Shown one piece after another: positions 18,070-27,820 of a stretch of 64,000 nucleotides of DNA. A program made the position numbers and the translations under genes. Under the pieces are notes generated by a model. That model searched no databases and had not been told where the DNA came from. It saw nothing but the letters and a program-made list of their open reading frames with translations. The stretch spans positions 1 to 64,000 of the forward strand of contig JAGWUV010000011.1 in NCBI GenBank assembly GCA_028875875.1, given 5' to 3'. Every line of letters begins with the position of its first letter. Position 1 is the first letter of the stretch. Source of the stretch: Bacteroidota bacterium. Its GTDB lineage: Bacteria > Bacteroidota > Bacteroidia > Chitinophagales > Chitinophagaceae.

Positions 18070-20916
18070 ATGAGAAAATTACAGCGTTCCATCGTTGTTC
18101 TGATGGTGCTCTTTTCAGCAACCCTCGCTTACGCACAACCCACAACTGTTTCAGGTAAAATAACAAACTCAAGTACAAAAGAAACGCTTTCTGCTGTGTC
18201 GGTAACAATCAAGGGAACCAGCACAGGATCTTATACAGACGATAAAGGAAATTTCAAATTCACCACATCGCAAAAACCTCCATTCACTTTGGTAGTTACT
18301 TCTGTAGGTTTTGCAACCAAAGAAGTAGTGTTTAGTGGTGCAGCTATTGATATTGATATCGCCCCTTCTTTTACTATGGGAGATGAAGTAGTGGTAGCTG
18401 CTTCACGTGTTCCGGAAAAAATATTAGAATCACCTGTTTCTATCGAAAGGGTAAGTGCCGCAGCTATCAGGAATGCGCCGTCTTCAAACTATTACGAAAT
18501 GATCGGTAATTTGAAAGGGGTGGATGTGGTTGCATCGAGCCTCACTTTTAAATCAGTGGGTACACGCGGGTTTAACGTGAATGGTAATCTTCGCCTGAAC
18601 CAGATCGTAGATGGAATGGATAACCAGGCGCCGGGCCTCAACTTTTCAGTTGGTAGTATTGTTGGTATTTCGGAACTGGATGTTGATAATATGGAACTCT
18701 TGCCAGGTGCTTCTTCTGCATTATACGGCCCAGGTGGTATGAATGGTACTTTACTCATCAATAGTAAAGACCCTTTTAAATACCAGGGATTGAGTTTTCA
18801 GATCAAACAAGGGATTAACCATGTAGACAATTACCAACGTAATGCAGCCCCTTATTACGATTGGAGTATTCGTTGGGCGAAAAAAATATCAGAAAGACTG
18901 GCTTTTAAGATCAATGCACAATTTATCCAGGCGCAAGACTGGTTAGCTAATGATAAACGTGATTATTCAAGAACAACAGGTACACCTAACGGACAATTGG
19001 TACAGGGTAACAGAAGTACTGATCCCAACTACGATGGTGTAAACGTATATGGGGATGAAACTACTGCTAGCCTGGGTTCTGTTAGTTCCAGTGTATTGGG
19101 TGGCATACAAGCTTTACTGGGAGCGCCTACCTACAATGCTATTATGGCGGCTTCCAATGCTTACCTGGGTGCGAATCCTTCCGCAAACATCGCTGCATAT
19201 AATTCTTTCTTAACCGGAATTGGCGGTGGCGCATTAGTAGCTGCTGGTTATTCTCCTATTGTATACGGATCAGCTTCCAGCAGAAACTATTTCGCAGGTA
19301 TGAATGTGAGCAGAACAGGTTATGATGAGAAAGATGTGATCAATCCAACAACATTAAATTTTAAAACTACTGCTGCGATCCATTATAAACTCACCAATAA
19401 AATTGAATTGATCGGTGCTGGTTATTTTGGAACGGGTAACACAGTGTATACGGGATCTGACAGGTATTCTCTCAAAAACCTACGTATGGCTCAGGCAAAA
19501 CTTGAGTTACGCAATAAAAACTGGTACGTTCGTGCTTATACCACACAGGAAGATGCGGGAGATTCTTACAATGCCACTATCTCTACAAGATTATTTAATG
19601 AGGCATGGAAGCCAAGTTCAGTATGGTATCCTACCTATGCCGCTGCATATGCTTCAGCGTTAAGTATGGGCATGGGCTCTGTAGCAGCAAATGCGATTGC
19701 TCGTTCTACCGCAGACCAGGGCAGGCCAACGGGTTCAATTTATAATAACCCCTTGTTTCAGAAAATTGTTGGCACACCTATTTCCAAAGGTGGAGGCTTG
19801 TTCGTTGATAAAACTGCTTTGTACCAACTGGAAGGCCAGTACAATTTAACGGATGCATTAGGTTTGGCTAAAACGAAAACCGATTTCCTGGTAGGGGGTA
19901 ACTGGAAAAGGTATTGGTTGAACTCTGAAGGAACATTATTCGCTGATCAATCTGCCATTGTCCCGGGAAAAATTATGATTGAAGAATTGGGCGCTTACGG
20001 TCAGTTATCACAAAGACTATTTGATGATTACCTTAAATTATCTGTATCAGGCCGTTATGATAAGAATAGCAATTTTGATGGCCACTTCACACCAAGGGCA
20101 TCTGCCGTGGTGAAGTTGGCAGAAGATCAAAACCTTCGTCTGTCTTATCAAACAGCATATCGTTTCCCTTCTACCCAAAACCAATGGATTAACCTTGTGG
20201 TGGGTGGTGGTACCTACCTGATTGGTGGCTTGCAAAGGCTGATTGATTACTACCAGCTGAACAACAATCCTGTTTATGATAAGAACGGAAAACTGTTGAA
20301 GTTTACTGCTTTACAACCTGAAAAATCTAATTCTTTTGAATTTGGGTATAAAGGCCTGATTGCAAAAAGGCTTTTGGTAGATGCTTACATGTACTTTGCT
20401 AAGTATGATAACTTCATCAGCTCCTCCAACGGTTTACAAGTAGCTACCGGCAAAATATTCAGTGTGTCTCAGAATGCCGTGGGCATAGTTAAAACCCGTG
20501 GATGGGGTGCTTCGCTAGAGTACCAGTTACCCAGAAACTTCAGCATCATAGGTAATGTATATTCCGATGAAATGACGGATACTCCTAATGATCCTACCTT
20601 CGTTTCCTACTTTAATACACCAAAATACAGGGTAAACTTTGGTTTTGCCAACAGCGGCTTCCTGTACAAGAAAAGGATCGGCTTTAACGTGATGTACAGG
20701 TACCAGGATGGTTTCTTCTATGAAGGAACCTTCGGATCAGGACCGGTTACTTCTTTTGCAGTGCTCGATGGTATGGTTAGTTACAAATTACCTGCTACCA
20801 AATCCATGATCAAACTTGGTGCAACCAACCTTTTGAATAAATACTATACCAATGGTTTTGGTAATGCACAGGTGGGTGGTTTATACTATATCAGCTATGC
20901 ATTCAATGTATTGTAG
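18070..20916 (+). CDS. TonB-dependent receptor with CarboxypepD-like N-terminal domain
   Basis: 948 residues. The signal peptide is at 1-22 (ending AYAQP). A CarboxypepD regulatory-like beta-sandwich follows at 25-110 (VSGKITNSSTKETLSAVSV, YTDDKGNFKF, LVVTSVGFATKEVV). The plug domain runs from about 112 to 235, with GTRGFNVNGNLRLNQIVDGM and LPGASSALYGPGGMNGTLLI. The remainder is a 22-strand outer-membrane barrel ending in aromatic YYISYAFNVL. There is no SusD partner next to it, so it is not a typical glycan-uptake pair. Its long Ala/Ser-rich insertion at about 315-420 is unusual. The substrate is unknown. Confidence 0.93.
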   Translation: MRKLQRSIVVLMVLFSATLAYAQPTTVSGKITNSSTKETLSAVSVTIKGTSTGSYTDDKGNFKFTTSQKPPFTLVVTSVGFATKEVVFSGAAIDIDIAPSFTMGDEVVVAASRVPEKILESPVSIERVSAAAIRNAPSSNYYEMIGNLKGVDVVASSLTFKSVGTRGFNVNGNLRLNQIVDGMDNQAPGLNFSVGSIVGISELDVDNMELLPGASSALYGPGGMNGTLLINSKDPFKYQGLSFQIKQGINHVDNYQRNAAPYYDWSIRWAKKISERLAFKINAQFIQAQDWLANDKRDYSRTTGTPNGQLVQGNRSTDPNYDGVNVYGDETTASLGSVSSSVLGGIQALLGAPTYNAIMAASNAYLGANPSANIAAYNSFLTGIGGGALVAAGYSPIVYGSASSRNYFAGMNVSRTGYDEKDVINPTTLNFKTTAAIHYKLTNKIELIGAGYFGTGNTVYTGSDRYSLKNLRMAQAKLELRNKNWYVRAYTTQEDAGDSYNATISTRLFNEAWKPSSVWYPTYAAAYASALSMGMGSVAANAIARSTADQGRPTGSIYNNPLFQKIVGTPISKGGGLFVDKTALYQLEGQYNLTDALGLAKTKTDFLVGGNWKRYWLNSEGTLFADQSAIVPGKIMIEELGAYGQLSQRLFDDYLKLSVSGRYDKNSNFDGHFTPRASAVVKLAEDQNLRLSYQTAYRFPSTQNQWINLVVGGGTYLIGGLQRLIDYYQLNNNPVYDKNGKLLKFTALQPEKSNSFEFGYKGLIAKRLLVDAYMYFAKYDNFISSSNGLQVATGKIFSVSQNAVGIVKTRGWGASLEYQLPRNFSIIGNVYSDEMTDTPNDPTFVSYFNTPKYRVNFGFANSGFLYKKRIGFNVMYRYQDGFFYEGTFGSGPVTSFAVLDGMVSYKLPATKSMIKLGATNLLNKYYTNGFGNAQVGGLYYISYAFNVL

Positions 20917-20939
20917 GTTTTAATACTCACTTAAATAAG

Positions 20940-20970
20940 CTCCTCCCGTTTTTGCGGGGGGAGTTTTTTT
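20940..20970 (+). terminator. Rho-independent terminator of the TonB receptor gene
   Basis: A 9-bp GC-rich stem (20940-20948 and 20955-20963, one G:T pair), 6-base loop, then seven T. Confidence 0.9.
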
Positions 20971-20991
20971 ATCTCAGGCACTTATAACAGT

Positions 20992-21024
20992 TTTGGTTTT
21001 GTACGGCATAATCTTATATTTTTG
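20992..21024 (+). promoter_or_regulatory. Promoter of pdhB (TTTG-N21-TATTTTTG)
   Basis: TTTG at 20992-20995 and an exact -7 box TATTTTTG at 21017-21024 with 21 bases between them. The predicted start is near 21031, 18 bases before the ATG. Confidence 0.6.
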
Positions 21025-21048
21025 CCGCTCATTTAATCAACTATTCAT

Positions 21049-22035
21049 ATGCGAACAATTGCTTTCAGAGAGGCTTTGAGGGAAGCCATGAGCGAGGAAA
21101 TGAGAAGGGATGAAAGAGTATTCCTGATGGGAGAAGAAGTAGCCGAATATAATGGTGCCTATAAAGTTAGCCAGGGAATGCTGGCCGAATTTGGCCCTAA
21201 ACGTGTTATTGATACACCGATTGCCGAATTGGGTTTTACTGCCGTTGGGGTTGGAGCCGCTCAGAATGGCTTGCGTCCGATAGTCGAATTTATGACCTGG
21301 AACTTCGCTGTTTTGGCTCTTGATCAAATACTGAATACAGCTTCTAAGATGCTGGCGATGAGTGGCGGTCAGATCAGTTGTCCTATCGTCTTCCGCGGTG
21401 GCAATGGTAGTGCCGGTCAGTTAGGTGCACAGCACTCAACTGCTTTTGAAAGCTTATATGCCAATATCCCCGGTATTAAAGTAGTTTCTCCTTCAAACCC
21501 TTATGATGCCAAAGGTTTACTGAAACAGGCCATTCGCTACGAAGAAGATCCTGTAATGTTTATGGAAAGTGAAGTATTGTATGGTGAAAAAGGAGAAGTG
21601 CCTGAGGATGAGTATTATATTCCCCTCGGCAAAGCTGATGTAAAAAAGCAGGGAAGAGATGTTACCATTGTTTCTTTCAATAAAATGATGAAAGTAGCTT
21701 TAAGTGCTGCCGCTGAATTGGAAAAAGAAGGTGTGAGTGCAGAAGTGATTGATCTTAGAACGATCAAACCTTTAGACTGGCACACAATTCTTGAAAGTGT
21801 AAAGAAAACCAACCGCTTGGTGATAGTGGAAGAGCAGTGGCCATTTGCATCAATCAGTTCTGAAATTACTTATCGTATTCAAAAAGAAGGCTTTGATTAT
21901 TTAGATGCACCGATCAGGCGTATCACCAGTGCAGATGCCCCTATGCACTATGCACCAAACCTGGCAGCGCTGGCCATACCTGATGTTGCCAGAACAGTAA
22001 AATTGGTGAAGGATGTGATGTACACGAAGAAATAA
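21049..22035 (+). CDS. pdhB: Pyruvate dehydrogenase E1 component, beta subunit
   Basis: 328 residues. It is the beta subunit of the alpha2beta2 type of E1, which with ThDP decarboxylates pyruvate. Landmarks are the opening MRTIAFREALREAMSEEM, GEEVAEYNGAYKVSQGML, DTPIAELGFTAVGVGAA and GGNGSAGQLGAQHST, and the transketolase C-terminal domain with VIDLRTIKPLDW and VEEQWPFASI. The alpha subunit and E2 are not next to it, so the complex is encoded in several places. A branched-chain 2-oxoacid E1 beta subunit is the main alternative, but the pdhB-like signature is clear. It has its own promoter and terminator. Confidence 0.9.
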   Translation: MRTIAFREALREAMSEEMRRDERVFLMGEEVAEYNGAYKVSQGMLAEFGPKRVIDTPIAELGFTAVGVGAAQNGLRPIVEFMTWNFAVLALDQILNTASKMLAMSGGQISCPIVFRGGNGSAGQLGAQHSTAFESLYANIPGIKVVSPSNPYDAKGLLKQAIRYEEDPVMFMESEVLYGEKGEVPEDEYYIPLGKADVKKQGRDVTIVSFNKMMKVALSAAAELEKEGVSAEVIDLRTIKPLDWHTILESVKKTNRLVIVEEQWPFASISSEITYRIQKEGFDYLDAPIRRITSADAPMHYAPNLAALAIPDVARTVKLVKDVMYTKK

Positions 22036-22057
22036 TTGGTTTACAAGAATATCAGTG

Positions 22058-22088
22058 AATCCCGGGGCCATATCGCTTCGGGATTTTT
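22058..22088 (+). terminator. Terminator of pdhB
   Basis: A 7-bp stem (AATCCCG 22058-22064 with CGGGATT 22079-22085), a 14-base loop and a T-rich tail. The stem is short and the loop long. Confidence 0.6.
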
Positions 22089-22124
22089 CTTTCGATCTGT
22101 TTACCTTCATTCCAAAACTTCGCT

Positions 22125-23456
22125 ATGAAAAAACATTGCTTTGCTATACTGCTATGCTTCAGCATGCTTGATCTTTCAAATGCACAATCTTACCAACCCC
22201 CTCCCCAAAACCTGGAGGCCAGGCAATGGTTTGATAGTGCCCGTTTCGGCATGTTTATCCATTGGGGTGCTTCAAGTGTGCTGGGAGCTGGTGAGTGGGT
22301 AATGAACAATCGGAACATAAGGGTAGAGGAATATAAACGCCTACTTCACTTTTTTAATCCCGTTTATTTTAATGCAGCCGAATGGGTAGCTACGGCTAAA
22401 GCTGCGGGGATGAAGTATATTACTTTTATTACCCGTCATCATGATGGGTTTAGTAATTGGGATACAAAGGTGTCTGACTGGAAGATTACGAACACGCCTT
22501 ACGGAAAAGATGTTTTGAAAATGCTGGCAGATGAATGTCATAAACAAGGCATAAAATTATTTGTGTATTACTCATTGGTAGACTGGTACCGATCCGATTA
22601 TCCTTATGAAACAGGTCGTACGGGTAAGGGAACAGGTAGAGCGGCCAAAAGCGATTGGAACAGTTATTTGCATTTTATGAAAACACAGCTTACAGAGTTG
22701 CTTACCCAATATGGAGAAATAGCAGGTGTTTGGTTTGATGGGTATTGGGACCAACTGGCCAATGATGAGGATAAAACACAGCAACCCAGGATAGATTGGC
22801 ATTGTGATGAGATTTATGCATTGATCCATCGGTTGCAACCCCAATGCCTTATCGGGAATAACCATCATTTGTCGCCCTTGCCGGGTGAAGATTTTCAGAT
22901 GTTTGAGAAAGACCTTCCGGGAGAAAATAAAGGCGGGTTGAGTGGTCAATCCGTATCTGCACTGCCTTTGGAAACATGTGAAACGATCAATAATTCATGG
23001 GGTTTCAACATAACGGACAGAAGTTATAAATCAACTAAAGAACTGATTCATTTATTAGTAAGAGACGCCGGTTTAGGTGCTAATCTTTTACTGAACATTG
23101 GCCCAATGCCAAGCGGTGAGATACAACCTGAATTTTCACAGCGTTTACACGAAGTTGGGCAATGGATGAAGACTTACGGGTATACTATTTACGCAACAAA
23201 GGCGGGATCTGTTAAACCAAAAGATTGGGGTGCTGTTACTGAAAAAGGTAACAAGGTATTTGTGCATGTGCTGAACAAAAAAGAAGATAAATTACTGGTG
23301 CAGTTGCCTTATACAATTACAAACGCTGTTTTATTGAATAATAATAAAAAAGTTGCAATGCGTTCTTTAGATGATCACTATTATGTGTTCGATCTGGAAG
23401 GAATGGATGCAACTGCCGTCGATAATATCATAGAATTAACAGTTGAGAGATCCTGA
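22125..23456 (+). CDS. Secreted alpha-L-fucosidase, glycoside hydrolase family 29
   Basis: 443 residues. Signal peptide at 1-20 (ending SNAQS). The catalytic barrel begins WFDSARFGMFIHWGASSV, a GH29 signature. HHDGFSNWDTKVSDW follows, and the nucleophile is D205 in GVWFDGYWD. A C-terminal beta-sandwich follows from about residue 350. The enzyme would release alpha-L-fucose from glycans in the periplasm or outside. The TonB receptor gene begins 4 bases after its stop, so the two are translated from one message. Confidence 0.92.
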   Translation: MKKHCFAILLCFSMLDLSNAQSYQPPPQNLEARQWFDSARFGMFIHWGASSVLGAGEWVMNNRNIRVEEYKRLLHFFNPVYFNAAEWVATAKAAGMKYITFITRHHDGFSNWDTKVSDWKITNTPYGKDVLKMLADECHKQGIKLFVYYSLVDWYRSDYPYETGRTGKGTGRAAKSDWNSYLHFMKTQLTELLTQYGEIAGVWFDGYWDQLANDEDKTQQPRIDWHCDEIYALIHRLQPQCLIGNNHHLSPLPGEDFQMFEKDLPGENKGGLSGQSVSALPLETCETINNSWGFNITDRSYKSTKELIHLLVRDAGLGANLLLNIGPMPSGEIQPEFSQRLHEVGQWMKTYGYTIYATKAGSVKPKDWGAVTEKGNKVFVHVLNKKEDKLLVQLPYTITNAVLLNNNKKVAMRSLDDHYYVFDLEGMDATAVDNIIELTVERS

Positions 23457-23460
23457 TTTC

Positions 23461-25512
23461 ATGAGAAAAAAAATAATGCTGCCTATATTTTGCCTCATCG
23501 CATCTATGGGCTTTGGCCAGTTAAAAGATAGTTCGGTTTTTAAGGTAGATTCTTTGCAAACAGTTACTGTAACTGCATTTCATGCCCAACGGCTATGGAA
23601 GGAAGTTCCGGCGTCCATTGCTGTTCTTACAACAAAAGACATTGATAAAACAGCTGGACTTTCCATGGTTACGGCCGTAAATACGATTCCGGGTGTAAGG
23701 ATGGAAGAACGCTCTCCCGGCAGCTACCGTTTATCATTTCGCGGCAGCACATTACGTTCACCCTTTGGGGTAAGAAATGTGAAGATCTATTGGAATGGTC
23801 TGCCCCTTACCGATGCGGCAGGCAATACTTATCTTAACCTGATCAATATACATTCCGTAGATGGGATGGAAATTGCTAAAGGCCCTGCATCAAGCATGTA
23901 CGGTGCTGGAACCGGTGGGGTGCTCTTATTAAAAACCAACCCGCAGTTTCAGCAAAAAACAGAAGATCACTTTTCGGCTCTTGTAGGTGCCGGTTCTTAT
24001 GGACTAGTGAATGAAGAAGCCCAGTGGAAACATAGTAACGCCAACGTTTCTTCTTCTATCCAACAGATGCACCAGCAAAGTGATGGATATAGGATGCAGT
24101 CTGCCATGCGAAAAGATATGCTACAGTACAATGGGGCATTTCAGTATGGTAAACAGAAATGGGAAGTACTTGCCTTCTACACAGATCTTTACTACCAAAC
24201 CCCTGGCGGGTTAACGCTGGCGCAGATGCAAAAAGATCCTCAACAGGCAAGGCTTGCAACGCCTGTGTTTCCCGGTGCTGTTCAGCAAAAAGCTGCCGTG
24301 TATAATAAAACATGGTACACAGGTATAAAGCAGGAGAAAGAACTGAGTAAATACTGGAGATGGGAAAATGCATTTATGCTTAATCATACTTCTTTCACTA
24401 ATCCTTTCATCACCAACTATGAAGAGCGGGATGAATGGAACGGTGGCGGAAGAACACAACTGGTGTACCAAAAACATCAATGGCAATGGATAACCGGGGC
24501 AGAATGGTTAGGCAACCATTCGCTTATAGATGATTATGGAAATAGGAGCGGACAAAAAGATACTGTTCAGTTTAAGGATGATCTGCATGCCCGCCAGTTT
24601 TTCATTTTCTCGCAGGCAACCTATACACTCAACAGGTGGGTTGTACAGGGGGGATTGAGTGTTAATAAAACAAGCTATACCTACCAGCGGCTTACGGCCC
24701 CATCTTCCCGGCAACAATCTTACTCTAACGGTAGTGTGTTAATGCCGAGGATTTCCTTATTGTATAAAATGAGTGAAAATATTTCTGCTTATCTGCTTGC
24801 AACTAAAGGTTTTTCTACTCCAACACTGGCAGAGATACATCCTTCCGATGGTTTATTTCATGCAGAACTACAACCCGAACAGGGATTGAATTATGAAGGT
24901 GGTATCAAAGGGGTTATCGCCAAAGGGAAACTGCAATTCGACATTGCGTATTATGATTTTGAATTACACAATGCGATTGTGCGAAGGAACAATGCTGCTG
25001 GTGCGGAATATTTTATAAATGCAGGAAGGATAAAAGAAAATGGGGCAGAGGCTTCTGTTGCGTATATACTGCTGGCAAAAAATCGAGGATTTATACGAGC
25101 CATACACTTAATGGCGGCCAGTGCTTACCAGCCCTATAGGTTTACAGAATACAGGCAGGGGGCATTTGATTATACAGGTAATCCCGTTACAGGAGTACCC
25201 GTGCATACATATATGATGGGCACTGATATAGAAGCTGCTAAGGGGTATTACTTGCATATACTTTACAATGCAGTAGATGCAATTTCCCTGAACGATGCTG
25301 CAGATGAATATGCAAAAGCGTATCATTTGCTGGAGGTGAAAGTAGGCCGGCAGTTCAGGTGTTGGAAGATGAGGACTAATCTTTTCGTAGCAGGTGATAA
25401 CCTCTTAAACGAATTATATAGTTTGGGCAACGATATTAATGCGGTAGGACGGCGTTATTATAATCCTGCAGCGAATAGGAATTTTTATGCTGCTTTACAA
25501 CTGCAATGGTAA
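23461..25512 (+). CDS. TonB-dependent receptor, siderophore/cobalamin-like
   Basis: 683 residues from the ATG at 23461 (MRKKIMLPIFCLIASMGFGQ, a signal peptide); an upstream TTG in frame is unlikely. It has no CarboxypepD-like domain. The TonB-box-like segment VDSLQTVTVTAF is followed by the plug (VNTIPGVRMEERSPGSYRLS, NGLPLTDAAGNTYLNL, GPASSMYGAGTGGVLLL) and a beta-barrel. In shape it resembles FecA/BtuB receptors for iron chelates or vitamins, but its gene is 4 bases behind a fucosidase gene, which hints at a glycan or fucose-containing ligand. The substrate is unproven. Confidence 0.92.
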   Translation: MRKKIMLPIFCLIASMGFGQLKDSSVFKVDSLQTVTVTAFHAQRLWKEVPASIAVLTTKDIDKTAGLSMVTAVNTIPGVRMEERSPGSYRLSFRGSTLRSPFGVRNVKIYWNGLPLTDAAGNTYLNLINIHSVDGMEIAKGPASSMYGAGTGGVLLLKTNPQFQQKTEDHFSALVGAGSYGLVNEEAQWKHSNANVSSSIQQMHQQSDGYRMQSAMRKDMLQYNGAFQYGKQKWEVLAFYTDLYYQTPGGLTLAQMQKDPQQARLATPVFPGAVQQKAAVYNKTWYTGIKQEKELSKYWRWENAFMLNHTSFTNPFITNYEERDEWNGGGRTQLVYQKHQWQWITGAEWLGNHSLIDDYGNRSGQKDTVQFKDDLHARQFFIFSQATYTLNRWVVQGGLSVNKTSYTYQRLTAPSSRQQSYSNGSVLMPRISLLYKMSENISAYLLATKGFSTPTLAEIHPSDGLFHAELQPEQGLNYEGGIKGVIAKGKLQFDIAYYDFELHNAIVRRNNAAGAEYFINAGRIKENGAEASVAYILLAKNRGFIRAIHLMAASAYQPYRFTEYRQGAFDYTGNPVTGVPVHTYMMGTDIEAAKGYYLHILYNAVDAISLNDAADEYAKAYHLLEVKVGRQFRCWKMRTNLFVAGDNLLNELYSLGNDINAVGRRYYNPAANRNFYAALQLQW

Positions 25513-25601
25513 TGGCTCACTGCAATAAAAGGTTAATAGTTCACTGCATCGCTGCCTTACAAAAAAACTTACACTTATCTTAGCGTCAAACAAACTATGT
25601 T

Positions 25602-26762
25602 ATGCCGAATATTTTAATTGTGGATGATGAGCGTGCCATTAGGAATGTATTGAAAGATATTTTGGGTAATGAAGGCTATAAAACAGATGAGGCAGCTGAT
25701 GGGGAAGAGGGATGGAAAAAATTTTCCGCTACCACTTATGATCTTGTGTTATGTGATATAAAAATGCCCAAGCTCGATGGGCTTGAGTTTTTACAGAAAG
25801 CCACTGAAGCAAATCCTGATGTGCCGGTGATTATGATCAGCGGTCATGGCAATATTGAAACTGCCGTGGAAGCAGTTAAAAAAGGTGCATTTGATTATAT
25901 TTCCAAACCACCCGATCTGAATAGGCTGCTTATTACCATTCGTAATGCAATGGATAAAAATACCTTGGTAAAAGAGACCAAAGTATTGAAGCGGAAAGTG
26001 AGCAAAGTGCAGGAGATCATCGGTGAGAGTGATGCCATTCAAAAAATAAAAGCTACGATAGAAAAAGTAGCACCTACCGATGCAAGGGTGCTTGTAACCG
26101 GAGAGAATGGAAGCGGTAAGGAATTGGTGGCAAGATGGATACATGAAAAAAGTAATCGTAATGCCGGGCCATTGGTGGAAGTGAACTGTGCTGCCATTCC
26201 GGGTGAACTGATCGAGAGCGAATTATTCGGACATGAAAAAGGATCATTTACTTCGGCTATCAAACAACGTATCGGTAAGTTTGAACAAGCCAGCGGTGGC
26301 ACCTTATTTTTGGATGAGATCGGTGATATGAGCCTTAGTGCGCAGGCAAAGGTATTGCGGGCTTTACAGGAAGGTAAGATTACCCGTGTTGGAGGTGATA
26401 AAGAAATTGCAGTAGATGTTCGTGTGGTTGCTGCTACCAATAAAGACCTGCTGAAAGAAGTGGAAGAAAAGAACTTCAGGCTCGACCTATATCATAGGTT
26501 GGGAGTGATATTGATTCATGTCCCTTCTCTTAATGAAAGAAGAAGCGATATTCCGCTGCTAGTTGAAAAATTCCTGGCTGATATTGCCGAAGAATATGGC
26601 CAGGCGGCTAAGGAAATAGACAAAAAAGCCATAGAAGCTTTACAACAACACAACTGGACAGGTAACATACGTGAGTTGAGAAATGTGGTAGAGAGGCTGG
26701 TGATCTTATCTGGCAAGAAGATCACTGCCGATGATGTAAATACGTATGTATTGCCTAAATAA
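25602..26762 (+). CDS. NtrC-like response regulator without GAFTGA loop or HTH domain
   Basis: 386 residues. Receiver domain 1-120 with phospho-acceptor D52 (VLCDIKMPK) and K102 region (YISKPPD). AAA+ domain about 142-375 with Walker A GENGSGKE (167-174), Walker B TLFLDEIGD and the arginine-finger region. The loop that contacts sigma-54 reads GSFTSA (214-219) where classical activators have GAFTGA. The protein stops right after the NIRELRNVVERL region, so the Fis-type helix-turn-helix is missing. It may act without binding DNA, or without sigma-54. No kinase gene is adjacent. TATCTTAG at 25576-25583 is one base off the -7 consensus. Confidence 0.9.
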   Translation: MPNILIVDDERAIRNVLKDILGNEGYKTDEAADGEEGWKKFSATTYDLVLCDIKMPKLDGLEFLQKATEANPDVPVIMISGHGNIETAVEAVKKGAFDYISKPPDLNRLLITIRNAMDKNTLVKETKVLKRKVSKVQEIIGESDAIQKIKATIEKVAPTDARVLVTGENGSGKELVARWIHEKSNRNAGPLVEVNCAAIPGELIESELFGHEKGSFTSAIKQRIGKFEQASGGTLFLDEIGDMSLSAQAKVLRALQEGKITRVGGDKEIAVDVRVVAATNKDLLKEVEEKNFRLDLYHRLGVILIHVPSLNERRSDIPLLVEKFLADIAEEYGQAAKEIDKKAIEALQQHNWTGNIRELRNVVERLVILSGKKITADDVNTYVLPK

Positions 26763-26766
26763 TTTT

Positions 26767-27651
26767 TTAGCTAAGGGATGTTATATGTTCTGTTAAAGAT
26801 TCTAAAGAGTCTAGCAGCAATACCCTAGCCGATTGAAGCGATAGCGTTTTGGTGAATGGGCCGGTTATCACGATTTTTTGTTGAGGAAATGCAGAGAGGT
26901 ATTCTTCTATCAAATCTTCAGGCGATTGATTGGTGAGATTTGTTATGAGATGAAATTGCAAATGGGTTACTGAAAATTTTTCTGTGTATTCCTTTATCTC
27001 GTTGACATGCATATCAGGCCCGAGATAGATTACATTTTTTCGATACTTTTTGAACAGGTAATGGTGCATTAATAAAGGGAGTTCATGTTTTTCATTTTCA
27101 GGACAAAACAGCAGAGTTGTCATTTTTCTGTTTTCATTAAAACGCCCACCCTCGGCATTAATAGCGGATAGTATCTTTTTTCTGATAATATTACTCGCAA
27201 AATGTTCTTGACCGGGAATAACGGAATTGGTCATCCATAACAATCCGATTGTTTGCAGAAATGGATAAGTGACATTGAATATGCTATGCTCAAACCCCAG
27301 GTGATTGACCGCCTGGTTGAAAACATTTTCAAACTGCTCCTCATCAAAGTCAATCGATGCCTCGATCAGTCGATTAATAAATAAAATGTATTGCTCAGGT
27401 TGAATGATCTGTTTCTGCACCAATTGTATCAGTTCTTCTTCCTGTAGTTGTGTAAGTTTCGATATTTTGTAGCCATTATGATACAGGAAACTGATCTTTA
27501 AAATGTATTTCAAATCTTCATTGGTATAGCTGCGATGCTGGCTAGGATGGCGTTGCGGCGAAATGAACTGGTAACGCTGCTCCCATATTCTGAGGGTATG
27601 TGCTTTTATTCCACTGAGATTCTCTATATCCTTGATACTGAAATATTGCAT
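26767..27651 (-). CDS. MerR-family regulator with cobalamin-binding-like domain
   Basis: 294 residues. N-terminal MerR helix-turn-helix (YFSIKDIENLSGIKAHTLRIWEQRY, PQRHPSQHRSYTNEDLKYI). Then a helical cap region (WMTNSVIPGQEHFASNIIRKK) and a Rossmann-like domain (TTLLFCPENEKHELPLLMHHY). This order matches the LitR/CarH light- or B12-dependent regulators. The B12-axial His is probably in ENEKHELPLL, but the Gly that usually follows is absent. No carotenoid gene lies nearby. It is convergent with the regulator gene, with only a 4-base gap. Confidence 0.82.
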   Translation of the reverse strand: MQYFSIKDIENLSGIKAHTLRIWEQRYQFISPQRHPSQHRSYTNEDLKYILKISFLYHNGYKISKLTQLQEEELIQLVQKQIIQPEQYILFINRLIEASIDFDEEQFENVFNQAVNHLGFEHSIFNVTYPFLQTIGLLWMTNSVIPGQEHFASNIIRKKILSAINAEGGRFNENRKMTTLLFCPENEKHELPLLMHHYLFKKYRKNVIYLGPDMHVNEIKEYTEKFSVTHLQFHLITNLTNQSPEDLIEEYLSAFPQQKIVITGPFTKTLSLQSARVLLLDSLESLTEHITSLS

Positions 27652-27820
27652 GTGAGCAGTTTATCCGTAAATATAAAGCCTTGAACAGGGTATTATTCGT
27701 TTTGATATACAAAACCGGCCTCTCTGTTAAACATTTTACAAAAACAAGCTAAATTGAACTTACCTAAATAAGCAATATAAATGAGAGAAGATAAGAATTG
27801 CTGGCCGAAAAAGCCGTAAC

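Noticed and set aside
27781-27819. 12-codon frame in the MerR-lepB gap
   Set aside because: Too short and without support.
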